Assembly (NCBI GenBank): GCA_000231825.2
Contig: JH720337.1
Span: 417,122-481,121, forward strand
From: Tetrahymena elliotti 4EA
Lineage: Eukaryota > Ciliophora > Oligohymenophorea > Hymenostomatida > Tetrahymenidae
DNA length: 64,000 nt
Direction of reading: 5' to 3'
Below, piece by piece: positions 12,119-23,434 of this stretch; within the stretch, counting starts at the first letter, position 1; every line of letters starts with the position of its first letter. The notes below the pieces were generated by a model. It was not told the origin of the DNA and did not search any database. It saw only the letters and a program-made list of their open reading frames with translations. Made by a program: the position numbers and the translations under genes.

Positions 12119-14257
12119 ATGGAATATTAGACTTTTACATAATAAAAAGGGTTTCTTGAGAAACTAGATATATTCGGTATTGATATAAACATCAGGTTCA
12201 ACAAAGAATCAAACCACACAACTAAAATTGGAGGAATAATAACTGTGGGCATATTGGCAATTTTATCATATCAAATAAAATTAATAATAGATACACTTTA
12301 TGACTCTACACACCCTTATGTACTTTATGAACAAAAATTTACATCTGAACCCTAACTCTACAATTTGACTTCAGATAAATTCATCTTAACTTTCGGTTTG
12401 CAAAATTCTACTTCTTAACATTATATTGATGAAACTGTCTATAAAGCTACTCTATTAATTAAATAGATAATAAAACAAAAGAATAACTAAACAGGATAAA
12501 TTGTTTCTCTAACAAGTTCTAGAGAAGTCAAAATAGAACCTTGTAGAGAGGATCATTTTGACATATCTTTAGTTGATAACTACTTTCTTTCTTTAAATTA
12601 TAAAAAATTATATTGCATTAGTAAAGATGAAACTGAATTATATCTACAAGGATAATTTGATGCTAATAGATATTCAACTCTAGAGCTAAAAGTACAATCT
12701 TGTAGTGGAAATAATTGCAATCCTAATATGAATTAAATGCTTTAATATTGCAGGCTAGCTGTTTACTATGTGGATTATTCTGTTATTCCCTCTGACAGAA
12801 GTAATCCTTTTTAACCTCTTGGAAGACAATCGTTTTGGATTTCTGGTCCTGAGTTTACAAAGTAAACAAATATTTTATTCAGGAATACTTATTTGAATTC
12901 TGACTATGGGTTGATGGGAAGTGATTTACAAACAACAAATGCTTTAACTTTCAGTACAGATAGAGAATAGGTTTCTCCAAAATCAGGAAATCTTCTTTAT
13001 GATTGTTTTATTTCACTCGAAAAAAATTTAGATAACTACTATCATAGATCTTATCAAAAATTAGATAAATCATTATCTCAACTTGGTGGTATTTTTAATA
13101 TTTTGTTTACAGTGGGAGCTTTAATTTGTAGGCCTCTTTCTCAGATAGAACTTAATTTAAAATTAGTAAGTAGATTATTTAATTTTGAAGATCCAGAAGG
13201 AAATAACAAAAAAAAGAATGACAAGAAATAAAAACCAAAAAGTAAATAAGAGAATGAAAAAAAAGAAGAAGAGCATACTTAAGCAGTAGATTAGATTTTA
13301 ATGGCAAAGGAAGATTAGTAAAAAACACAGTTTGAAGAAAATTAAATATCATTTAACAAGAAATATCAATTTTAGTCAAGTGGCTAAAAGAGTGAAGGAG
13401 ATGAATCAAATATCTTTTAGAGTAGGCAAAAATAAAGTGTAGACTGTATACATCCGTCTATGAGAGATTCATACAGGAATAAGTTAAAGCCTTTATCAAA
13501 ATTTTAAACCAAAAAAAATAAGTAAGATATCGCTAATGAAGCAAATCAGTTGAAGGGTTTTTTTAGTTTTTCTGACAATAAAATTTCTTTTTAAGGCTGG
13601 GAATATTATGCTAATTTCTTTAGATTTTCAAATCTTTGCAAAAAAAGAAGACATAAACTACTATAAAAAGGTATAGATAAGCTTTACAACTAAATAGATA
13701 TTTTTTACCTTGTTCAAAAGCTTTTAGAGGTCGAGAAATTGAAGCAACTTTTACTCAATGAAAATTAAATCAAGCTATTTGAATTCATCCCAAAACCTAT
13801 TTTAACCTTAGATGAAAAATAATCAAATAATCTATCAGATAAAGTTGGCCTACTCTATGATCAAAAAGATATTTTCCACAAAACTAATGATGCTCAATAA
13901 GCTTTCTAGTAAATAGTAAGCTCAAAAACAAAACCTTCTAAAATAGATGTAAGGATTTTGGAGTTGTTAGACCCTCATTTCAAGCTATTCCTTTAGGATT
14001 TAGTAGAGGTTTAAAAGTAATCAACTAATTTAAAGTAAAACCCATTTGAAGATTCCTAATCAAAAATTAATATGGAAAATAAGAATGACTACATATTAGA
14101 AGATCTGCATATAGCGATAGAAGAAAGTAATTATCAATAAAATTCATCATACTTTAATTAATTTCCAAATAAATCACTTGGTAGTATCTATTCTATTCAT
14201 AAAAACAATAAATTAGCTAGCTTACATTTAGCTTAATGTCATTCAAAAATCTAGTGA
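12119..14257 (+). CDS. Two-transmembrane receptor-like protein, copy 1 (ciliate-specific family)
   Basis: Single exon, 712 residues. The N-terminus has the family motif FLEKLDIFG followed by TM1 (about residues 39-60). Residues 61-320 form a predicted extracytoplasmic domain with several Cys. TM2 lies near residues 320-342 (LGGIFNILFTVGALICRPL). The rest is a long cytosolic tail: a charged K/E/Q-rich linker, then a conserved segment with WEYYANFFRFS, a Lys/Leu-rich helix region and a terminal motif DVRILELLDPHFK (around residues 611-622). The fold is not one I can name; the layout (short N-tail, TM, ectodomain, TM, cytosolic domain) is common in large uncharacterised ciliate families. The start is the first ATG of the frame. 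The stop is TGA at 14255. Confidence 0.88.
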
Positions 14258-14822
14258 TCACTATTTTTTTGATTGGCTTTTACATATTTATTTTTTATGA
14301 AATAATTCTTCAACAAAATTTTTAATTTAAACTTTTTAAAAATTTTATCTAATGAAAAATAAACAGCACATTGCTCTATTTAAAGATATGAATATTCTTA
14401 CAAAAAATATTTCTCAATTCTAATAATAATTTAAATTCGTAAGATTACTATTTTGATATTCAAAGCTCCTGAAAAAATCCAATAACTCTATATGTGTATC
14501 AATAATTACATACTTTATATCCAAGTAAAGAAAAATTTGAATCAAAACATTTTGGGACACTTTTAAAACATGAGAAAATTTCATACCTATTTTGTCAGAT
14601 GAAATGTTTGTTTAAAATGGGGTATGTGTAAATACATTTCCTTAAATTTTTTAACATTTTCTAAATTGAGTAAAAATTAGTTTTTCTTAAATATGTTTAT
14701 ATTAAATACTTTAGATTTCCTTGAATTAAAGTGTTTAATAGGTTATTTTAATAGAAAATAAAAATTATATTTAACCTAATTTACCTTTGCAATAAAATAA
14801 TGAAATAAATTTTTTTTAGAAT
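14258..14822. other. Duplicated flank between copies 1 and 2
   Basis: No gene. The first part resembles the 3' flank of copy 3; the block from about 14640 to 14815 resembles the far-upstream flank of copy 3 (16420-16560) and then jumps directly into the middle of the gene, marking the deletion joint of copy 2 near 14816-14823. Confidence 0.6.
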
Positions 14823-15911
14823 AAGATCTAGATTTAAAATTAATAAATAGATTACTTAATTTTGAAGATGCAGAAGAAAATAACAGCAAAAAGAAAGGCA
14901 AAAATAAACAACCAAATAGTAAATAAGATAGTGCAAAAAAAGAAGAAGGGCATATTCAAGCAACAGATTAGATTTTAACAAAAAATTAAGATTAGCAAAA
15001 AGGACAATTTGAAGAAAATTATTTAAAAACATTTAACAATAAATACCAATTTTAATCAAGCTCCTAAAAGAGTGAAGTAGAAGAATCAAATATCTTTTTT
15101 AGTAGTTAAAAATAAAGTTCCAACTGTTCTTCTCCAATGATGAGAGATTCTTAAAGGACTAAATAAGTGACTTTATCAATATTTGAAACCAAAAAACATA
15201 AGAAAGATATTACGAAAGAAAAATTTACTGAAGAACTTTTTTAGTTTTTCTAATAATAAAATTTCTTTTTAAGGTTGGGTATATTATGCTAATTTCTTTA
15301 GATTTTCAAAAATTTGCAAAAGAAGACACCAACTACTATAAAAAGGCATAGATAAGCTTTATAACTAAATAGATATTTTTTACCTTGTCTAAAAGCTTCT
15401 AGAGGTTGAAAAATTGAAGCATCTTTTACTAAATGAAAATTAAATCAAGCTATTTGAATTCATCCCTAAACCTGTTTTAACCTTAGATGAAAAATAATCA
15501 AATAATCTTTCAGATAAAGTTGGGCTCCTCTATCATCAAAAAGGTATTCTTCACTAAGCTAATGATGCTTAATAAGCTTTTTAATAAATAATAAGCTCAA
15601 AAACTAAACCTTCTAAAATAGATGCAAGGATTTTGGAGTTGCTTGAACTTCAATTCAAGCAATTCCTTTAAAATTTAGCAGAGGATTAAAAACAATCACC
15701 AAATTTAGTGTAAAGCCGATTTGAGAAATCGTAATCAAAAATGAATTTAGAACAGTAAAATGATTATGGATTAGAAGACCTGCAAGTAGCAATAGAAGAA
15801 AGCACTACTTACAAATAAAAATCATCATACTTTAATTTCAGCCCAAGTAAAACGCTTGGTGGCATATATTCTAGTCAAAAAAAAGAAGAATAAGTTAATT
15901 CTTAGATTTGA
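14823..15911 (+). pseudogene. Truncated, frameshifted copy 2 of the two-TM family
   Basis: The segment matches the cytosolic half of copies 1 and 3, beginning just after TM2 (equivalent to about 18941 in copy 3) and running to the end of the gene. The ectodomain and both TM segments are absent. Compared with copy 3, two bases are missing at about 15216-15230, which shifts the frame; the shifted frame reaches TGA near 15415. A further three-base deletion near 15320 does not alter the frame. No plausible start codon with a leader is present. It reads as a dead duplicate or a source of conversion tracts rather than a gene. Confidence 0.85.
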
Positions 15912-17913
15912 AAGTTCATAAAATTTTTATGATTAATTTTCTCTAATAATTCATGATTAACTTACTTTTTTTTCATTGAAAGTTCATGAAAAAATAATAT
16001 TCCAAGATAATTGTATATTATTTGGCATCTAAATAAAAAAAATTAAATCAAAATATCATGTATTTTCATATGTTTTTTTTCTTAACTTAATGAAATCTTA
16101 TTAAAAGTTGTTTGTTGAAATTTAATTTTAGATATCTCTTTCAAAATTAGATTTCTTTTCATTCATCAGCAATATTTTTTTATGACTCTTAAAACATACA
16201 AGCAGATATTTTTACTCTTTAATACGATAAAGATTATCAATTAATCTAAAAATTGTCAAAACTCTGATTTTTTGATGTTATTGTGTATGTTTAAAATAAT
16301 TATGATTTATTTTTTATTCATGAATTTTACATGGAAATCATATAATTTTGAACATATAATGAAATAACAATAGCCAATCCAGAATTTAAATTCTTAAAGT
16401 ATTTCTACCTTAAAATAATTTAATATTTTAATTTTAAGTAAGTACCTTAGACTTATTCAAAATATTTAAATGCTTGATGCTGATAAAAATAGAAAATAGA
16501 AATTATTTTTAATCTAATTTACTTTTGCAATACAATAGTAAAATAAACTTTTTATCAATAATTAAATATTTTTTAAATTTATTCCGCTTCTCTAGTTTCA
16601 AATTCTAAGATCAAAATGTAGGTGATAATTAAAATTTTATCTGAAAAGATCACTGGTAAATTTATAAATATTATTGGAAAAAGATTATTTACTATTTAAT
16701 AAACTAGCATCATTTTTATTTGCTAAGAAAGTACAAATAATATGAATATGGATTCTATTTTTAAATAAATCTATTTTAAAAACAAAATAAAGGTAATTTT
16801 CTTTTTGATTTAATATTTATTTTTCATCTTTTAAAAAAGTTATTAATTTTTCTGAAAAAATATTCAGTATTTTTATCTAATAATAAAAAGTTGTTTGGAT
16901 TTAACTCTAGATAATTCAAATGAATTTGATGGAAAAAATTGCAAATTTTGTTTTTTATTTTTTTATTAATACAATCTTTAAACGTCCTTATTAAAAGTTT
17001 CAGCAATAATTAGTAATACACTTCAGAACTAATTAAAGAAAAATTTACTCAATAATTAACAAAAAATAAATTATAAACTCTATTATTTGGGAAATAGAAA
17101 TCTAAGCTAAAGAATTTTACTGTTTGTAATAAAATTCAAATTCAACACACTTATTTAAAAATCTACTCATTTCTAACAAAATAAAATTTGAAAGTTTTCT
17201 TATTAAAAAAGTGTTATTTTGCTTTTATGATTGATAATGACAATATTATTACTATAATTGAAATTGATCATTTATGAATAATCAATAAATTAATTTATTA
17301 TTTATCTTCATCTTTTTAAACAAGTTAAAATATGAATTGCTTATCTTCATTTACTCTTTTTAAAGCAAAAAATGAGTTAAGCTATAAAAGTAATCATCAT
17401 ACCTTTGTAAAATGAATTTGATAAAGTAAATTATTAATTAACTGAATTCATGCTTTTGCAAGTGATCATTCCTTATAATTAACTTAAAGATGTATAATTT
17501 TATGTTAACTATTAGCCATATTAAAATGAAAAAATTAAAGAAGAAGTAAAGAAATGTAACAAAGTATCAAAATATAATTGAATAATAGTGTTTTGTAATT
17601 CTTTATTGATATCAATTGCATTTCAGGTTTTTATTTGCTTGATTTAAAAATTGATATATTTTTTACACATAATAAAAAATTGAAAATTAATTTGTTCAAA
17701 AGAATAATTAACTCTGTATTCTTTTATTCTGAGTAAATTCAAAAGTTTGATTAACAGGAAAAGGAAAACAAAAATCTATAGTGATAGTTAGTATTTATCT
17801 ATTCAATAAAAAAATTTATGAACCATATGACTATATTTAATTTATTCAATTAAAAAAAGATTAACAAAATAAATAAAAAAAGACATTGCAATAATAAATA
17901 AATATTTAAGTAA
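15912..17913. other. Duplicated flanks between copies 2 and 3
   Basis: No gene recognised; the open frame at 16824-17006 on the minus strand lies in sequence conserved with non-coding DNA at 11150-11300. The first ~400 bp match the 3' flank of copy 3 and the remainder matches the 5' flank of copy 1. Confidence 0.6.
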
Positions 17914-20025
17914 ATGGAATTTTAATCTTTTACTCAATAAAAAGGGTTTTTTGAGAAACTAGATATATTTGATATTGGCATAAATATTAGGTTTAACAAA
18001 GAATCAAACCACAAAACTAAAATTGGAGGAATAGTAACCTTGAGTATATTAGCTATTTTATCATACCAAATAAAAGTAATTGTAGATACACATTATGATT
18101 CTACACACCCTTATGTACTTTATGAACAAAAATTCACATCTGAGCCCTAGCGCTTTAATTTGACATCAGATAAATTCATCTTAACTTTTGGTCTTCAAAA
18201 TTCTACTTCTCAGCATTACATTGATGAAACTATTTATAAAGCTACTCTTTTAATTAAACAGACAATAAAAGAAAAGAATAAAAAAACAGGATAAATTATT
18301 ACTTAAACAAGTACTAGAGAAGTAAAAACTGTACCTTGTAAAGAGGATCATTTTAACATACCTTTAGTTGATAACTACTTTCTTTCATTGAATTATGAGA
18401 AATTATATTGCATCAGTAAAGATGAGACAGAATTATATCTATAAGGATAATTTGATGCCAACAGATATTCAACTCTAGAGCTTAAAGTAAACTCTTGCAC
18501 TGGAAATAATTACAATCCTAATATGAATTAAATGCTTTAATATTGTAGGCTAGCTATTTACTATGTAGATTATTCTGTTATTCCTTCTGACAGAGGCAAT
18601 CCTTTTTAGCCTCTTGGAAGACAATCGTTTTGGATTTCTGGTCCTGAGTTTACAAAGTAAACAAATATTTTATTCAGGAATACTTATTTAAATTCTGATT
18701 ATGGGTTGATGGGAAGTGATATACACACAGCAAATGCTTTAACTTTCAGTACAGATAGAGAATAGGTTTCTCCAAAATCAGGAAATCTTCTTTATGATTG
18801 TTTTATTTCTCTAGAAAAAAATGTAGACAACTATTATAATAGATCTTATTAAAAATTAGATAAATCATTATCTCAACTTGGTGGTATTTTTAATATTTTG
18901 TTTACGGTGGGAGCTTTAATTTGTAGGCCTCTTTCTCAGATAGAACTTGATTTAAAATTAATAAATAGATTATTTAATTTTGAAGATGCAGAAGAAAATA
19001 AAAAGAAAGATAAAAAAAAATAACCAAATTGTAAATAAGATAGCAGAAAAAAAGAAGAAGAGCATACTCAAGTAGCAGACTAGATTTTAATGAAAAATTA
19101 AGATTAGCAAAAAGTAGAATTTGAAGAAAATTATTTAAAATAATTTAACAATAAATACCAACTTTAATCAATCTCCTAAAAGAGTGAAGTAGAAGAATCT
19201 AATATTATGTTTTGGAGTAGGAAAAAATAATGTATAGATTGTGCTCATCCGACTATGAGAGATTCATACAGGGCTAAGTTAAAATCTTTGTCAATATATG
19301 AAACAAAATAAAATAAGAAAGATATCACAAAAGAAGCAAATCAGCTGAAGAACTTTTTTAGTTTTTCTAATAATAAAATTTCCTTTTAAGGCTGGGAATA
19401 TTATGCTAATTTCTTTAGATTTTCCAAAATTTGCAAAAAAAGAAGATATCAGCTACTATAAAAAGGCATAGATAAGCTTTACAACTAAATAGATATTTTT
19501 TACCTTGTTTAAAAGCTTCTAGAAGTAGAAAAATTGAAGCATCTTTTATTAAATGAAAATTAAATCAAGCTATTTGAATTCATCCCTAAACCTGTTTTAA
19601 CCTTAGATGAAAAATAATTAAATAATCTTTCAGATAAAGTTGGGCTCCTCTATGATAAAAATAGTATTCTTTACTAAGCTAATGATGCTTAACTAGCTTT
19701 CTAGTAAATAATAAGCTCAAAAACTAAACCTTCTAAAATAGATGTAAGGATTTTGGAATTGTTAGACCCTCAATTCAAGTAATTCCTTTAAGATTTATCA
19801 GTGGTTTAAAAATAATCATCAAATTTAGTGTAAAGCCCATTTGAGAAATCGTAATCTAAAATGAATTTAGAACAGTAAAATGACTTTGTATTAGAAGACC
19901 TGCAAGGAATAGAAGAAAGTACTTACAAATAAAAGTCATCATACTTTAATGTTAATCCAATTAAAACACTTGGCAGCATATATTCTCGTCAAAAAAAAGA
20001 AGAATAAGCTAATCCTTAAATTTGA
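17914..20025 (+). CDS. Two-transmembrane receptor-like protein, copy 3
   Basis: Single exon, 703 residues, collinear with copy 1 from start to stop. TM1, ectodomain, TM2 and the cytosolic motif DVRILELLDPQFK are all kept. Identity to copy 1 is patchy: long runs including silent sites are identical (for example 12826-12885 against the stretch near 18620-18680), while the charged linker after TM2 differs in length and content. Residue 200 is Tyr here and Cys in copy 1 at the same aligned position, so the ectodomain loses one cysteine. No frameshift or internal TGA was found, so it looks functional. The start context (AT-rich leader, first ATG) is conserved with copy 1. Confidence 0.88.
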
Positions 20026-20796
20026 AGAAAATACTATTCCTACAAACAATATTTATCAATTCTAATCAATATTTTAAGTTCATAAAATATTTTATTATTA
20101 ATTTTCTCTAATAATTCATTATTAACTTGCTTTTTTTCAACTTACTATTGTTGATATTGAAAGTTCGTGAAAAATAATATTACAAAACGATTGTGTCAAT
20201 ACTAAAATAACTTTTATTTCACATCCAAATAAATAAAAATATCATGTATTTTCGTTTGTTTTGAAATTTTTTAAAAGTTGTTTGTTGAAATTTAATTTTA
20301 GATATCTCTTTTAAAATTAGGATTTTTTTCATTCATAAGCAATTTTTTTTTGATTCTTAAAACATAAAAGCTAAGATTTTTAAGTTTTAATACTATTGAC
20401 AAGCCAAAGATAATCAATTAATCAATACAAATTGTTAAAACTCGGATTTTATGATGTCATTGTGTATCTATAAAATGATTAAGATTTTTTATTTGCTAAT
20501 TTTATTCTATTATTTTACCAAAAGAAATTATTTTTGAAATAAATTTTTTATTTAAACAAAACTATTAATTTGCTTAAAATGTTAAAAATTGTAAAAATAA
20601 TGTTCAAATTTTTTGTTAAATTAAATTTATATTTAATATTTACACCCTATATATAATTATTTGGAGTTTGTCATTAGGGGTTAAAAACCTCTTTAAAAAA
20701 TATATAATAAATAAGATTTCTATTTAATTTAAATTCTTTATAGAAACAACATAGATGTAAATTATTTATAAAAAAATATACCAAAAGCAATAATAT
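20026..20796. other. Intergenic stretch upstream of the kinase gene
   Basis: The first ~450 bp are the duplicated 3' flank of copy 3. A short inverted repeat (aggggtt / aacctct with one G-U) lies at about 20677-20693. Nothing else stands out. Confidence 0.5.
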
Positions 20797-22803
20797 ATGG
20801 ATTCAAAAAGCTAGAAAAATTAAGAAAAATTTCTCAATAAATCTAATAAATATTATTTTAATGATTCAGTAAAGAAGAATTTCTAAGCGAAGCCTAATTA
20901 GAAGATAACAAATAGGAAAAAATCCACTTTAGCTTTTAAAAATGAACCAAAAGATAAAAGGTAAAATAATAATTAAAGGTATTAAAGAATATGCCATAAA
21001 AATAAAAGTATTTTAATTTAGTAAAGAAATACTTAATCTAGGAATAATATAAAAAATATTCATTAAAATAGTTAATGTAGTATAGAAGATATTGAAAATT
21101 CACTAAAGCAAGATGGCTACATCAATTTAAAGCTAATTCATAAAGGAACATATTCTGTTTTGTTGGAAGCTTGGTCTTTAAAACATAATAAAAACGTGTG
21201 CCTGAAAATATCAAAAGAGAGTTAAGTTGACTACTAAATGATGACGAATGAATTTATTATCCTAAATAGTATACAAAACTCTGAATATGGATTTACCGAA
21301 AAAAGCAATAAAAACTGTAACATAGTAGAAGTTATAGAATTTTTAAATTATCCGAAACTTACTACTTGCATAATTGTCCAAGAACTTTGTTAGCTAAATT
21401 TAGAAGAAGAAATAAACTAAATCAGATTAAAAAATACTTATCAAACTAATGAAGAAATAAATACTATTTTTATTCATTTGATCAATGCAATCAATCATAT
21501 TCACTCTCATAAAATCATACATTGTGATATCAAGCCCTCAAATATTTTGAAGTCGTAGGATGGTATTTACAAAATTTGTGATTTTGATTTATCAACTTAG
21601 CTTCACTAATATTAAGACTCAACTAACATAATGAAAGGATATACTAAGTTTTACATGTCTCCTGAATAAGATGAATGGAACAATAATTTTTTAAACAATC
21701 GTTCTTTAAATAAAATTACATAAAATTCAGATGTCTTCAACTTAGGCATTGTATTTTTAGAAGTTTTAGGAGAAACTATTAGTGAAAAGAGCTCATATTA
21801 AATCAGAAAAGGAGCATATTTCTTTAGCCCTTAAGTAACCAGTTCATAGTGGTTTTAAAAAATTTTAATGATGATAAAACCAAATGCAGATGAGAGATTA
21901 AATTCATCTTAATTGTTTGGTTTGCTTTATCCCCTTGAGTTGTTTTCTTTTAAAAATTTTAATTGCTTATAAAGCATATTCTAATAGAAACTTTAATAAA
22001 ATCAATTCAGCCAAAATACTGACTATACGCACTTGCTTAATTCAAACCTTTATCTTGCTTTAACTTTAGAGAGTATTATTAGTTCAGAAAAATACCAAAA
22101 TATATAAATTATTGCAAAAATTAATTAATATATTTCTTATATCAAATGCTTTTTTGGAGATTATTTCAGCTGTTTGAATTATTGCCTTAAATCTTTAAAA
22201 TATTATGAATAGCTTTATTTGTATGAACATAGATTTATAGACCAGATCATATATTTACATTTACAAGCAAGTGATATTTACATACTGCTAAATGATTTTT
22301 AATAATCCATAAAGCAATCTCAAGCTGCTTTTGATCTGATATAAAAATTAAATTTAGCAAACAATCTTAAGTTATATGGATTAGCTTTAATTTACAAATG
22401 TAGATAATTAAGAATTACTTCTAATTTAGAGGAATCTTTAATTATTGGATTTTAATCTTTTAATATTTTATAACAAGAAAGGAGTGATTATCAAATATTG
22501 TGTCTTGAAGAAATTGCTTAAACATATGAAGAATTAGGGATGATAAATTATTCTTTTCAATTTAGGAGAAATGCAATCAATATAACAAAAATAGAACAAA
22601 TATTTCAATACGCTAATATACCATTCTTTTATCATAAAATTTTAATGACTCATTATAAATTAGGACTAAGATCAAATCACATTAATTTATTATCCCAACA
22701 AGATAAACAATAAAATCTCAATACAGTAAATCAGAATTAAATATAAATGATGATTTCAAAGAATGTAGTAATATAAAGCAATAAATTGCTTTCAAATTGT
22801 TGA
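20797..22803 (+). CDS. Non-RD serine/threonine-type protein kinase with atypical DFD motif
   Basis: Single exon, 668 residues. A basic low-complexity N-terminus (1-105) precedes a kinase domain at about 110-375. Visible motifs: a degenerate glycine loop (LIHKGTYSV; the first Gly is His), VAIK-type lysine K137 in CLKI, an alpha-C NEF segment, catalytic loop IHCDIKPSNIL (H242, C243, D244) and ICDFDLSTQ with DFD (262-264) in place of DFG, then MSPEQ for APE. The catalytic Lys, both Asp and Asn are present, so it is probably active. Cys before the catalytic Asp makes it a non-RD kinase, a class usually not switched by activation-loop phosphorylation. Residues ~400-640 look like helical repeats (TPR-like) without a clear consensus. 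An in-frame ATG 42 bases upstream (20755) could add 14 residues. It sits between copies 3 and 4 of the two-TM family on the same strand. Confidence 0.88.
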
Positions 22804-23434
22804 GAATTATTATATTATTTTATCAAAATTCAACATTTTTTTTAGTATTTAAATATTTTATTTGTTTGTTAATTATGTTGCCAATATTAATATTAAAAAT
22901 GATAAAGAAAATAATTTTAAATAATTTATTTTGATCAAAAAACAAAAAAAAAATCACTAACATCAAAATTTTAAGAAAGAAAAAAGTAAATTGTTATTCA
23001 TATTGTTATTTAGGCCATATATTATAGCAGTCTTAGAATTCAATCTAAATATATATTTTGATCATTAAATGTAAATTTTTTGAATAAATTATCTATTTTC
23101 TAAAAATAATTAGAAAAAGTAGAAATCGATCCAAATAAAAAGTTACCAGCACACATTTTCTTCCTAAAAAAGAAAAAATTCATACTATCAGTTGTTTATT
23201 CAGGTGAATAAAAAAGTATTTTTAAGTAAAACATGACATATTTAGGATGAAAGCTAATTGATTAAATAAAATCTAATATAGAAAGTATATGTTTGATAAA
23301 AAAAATAATACATTATTAGTTTTAATTAAACAGAAATTTAAATATATTAGTTTACCTTATTGATTTTAATAACTTACAAAAAATAAACATTATTAAAAAA
23401 CAAATTTTCTTCTACTTCTAAACATAGTGAAAAT
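22804..23434. other. AT-rich intergenic stretch
   Basis: I see no exon or repeat here; it separates the kinase stop from the copy 4 start. Confidence 0.5.

Larger units (their letters stand above)
10740..20470. repeat. Tandem segmental duplication (three units) carrying the two-TM gene
   Basis: Unit A is about 10740-14600, unit B about 14640-16400 and unit C about 16420-20470. Flanks as well as genes are shared: the stretch near 14760-14810 resembles both 10890-10945 and 16500-16560, and the downstream flank 15912-16300 matches 20066-20470. Unit B lacks about 2.2-2.4 kb present in A and C, including the 5' two fifths of the gene. Boundaries are approximate because they fade into AT-rich DNA. 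Confidence 0.8.

Noticed and set aside
14823..15911. Copy 2 as a functional short gene encoding only the cytosolic half
   Set aside because: The 2-base deletion shifts the frame and TGA follows within about 200 bases; no proper start is present.
20670..20695. Single ttaggggttaaa, telomere-like
   Set aside because: Only one degenerate GGGGTT unit, no array, so not a telomere or chromosome end.
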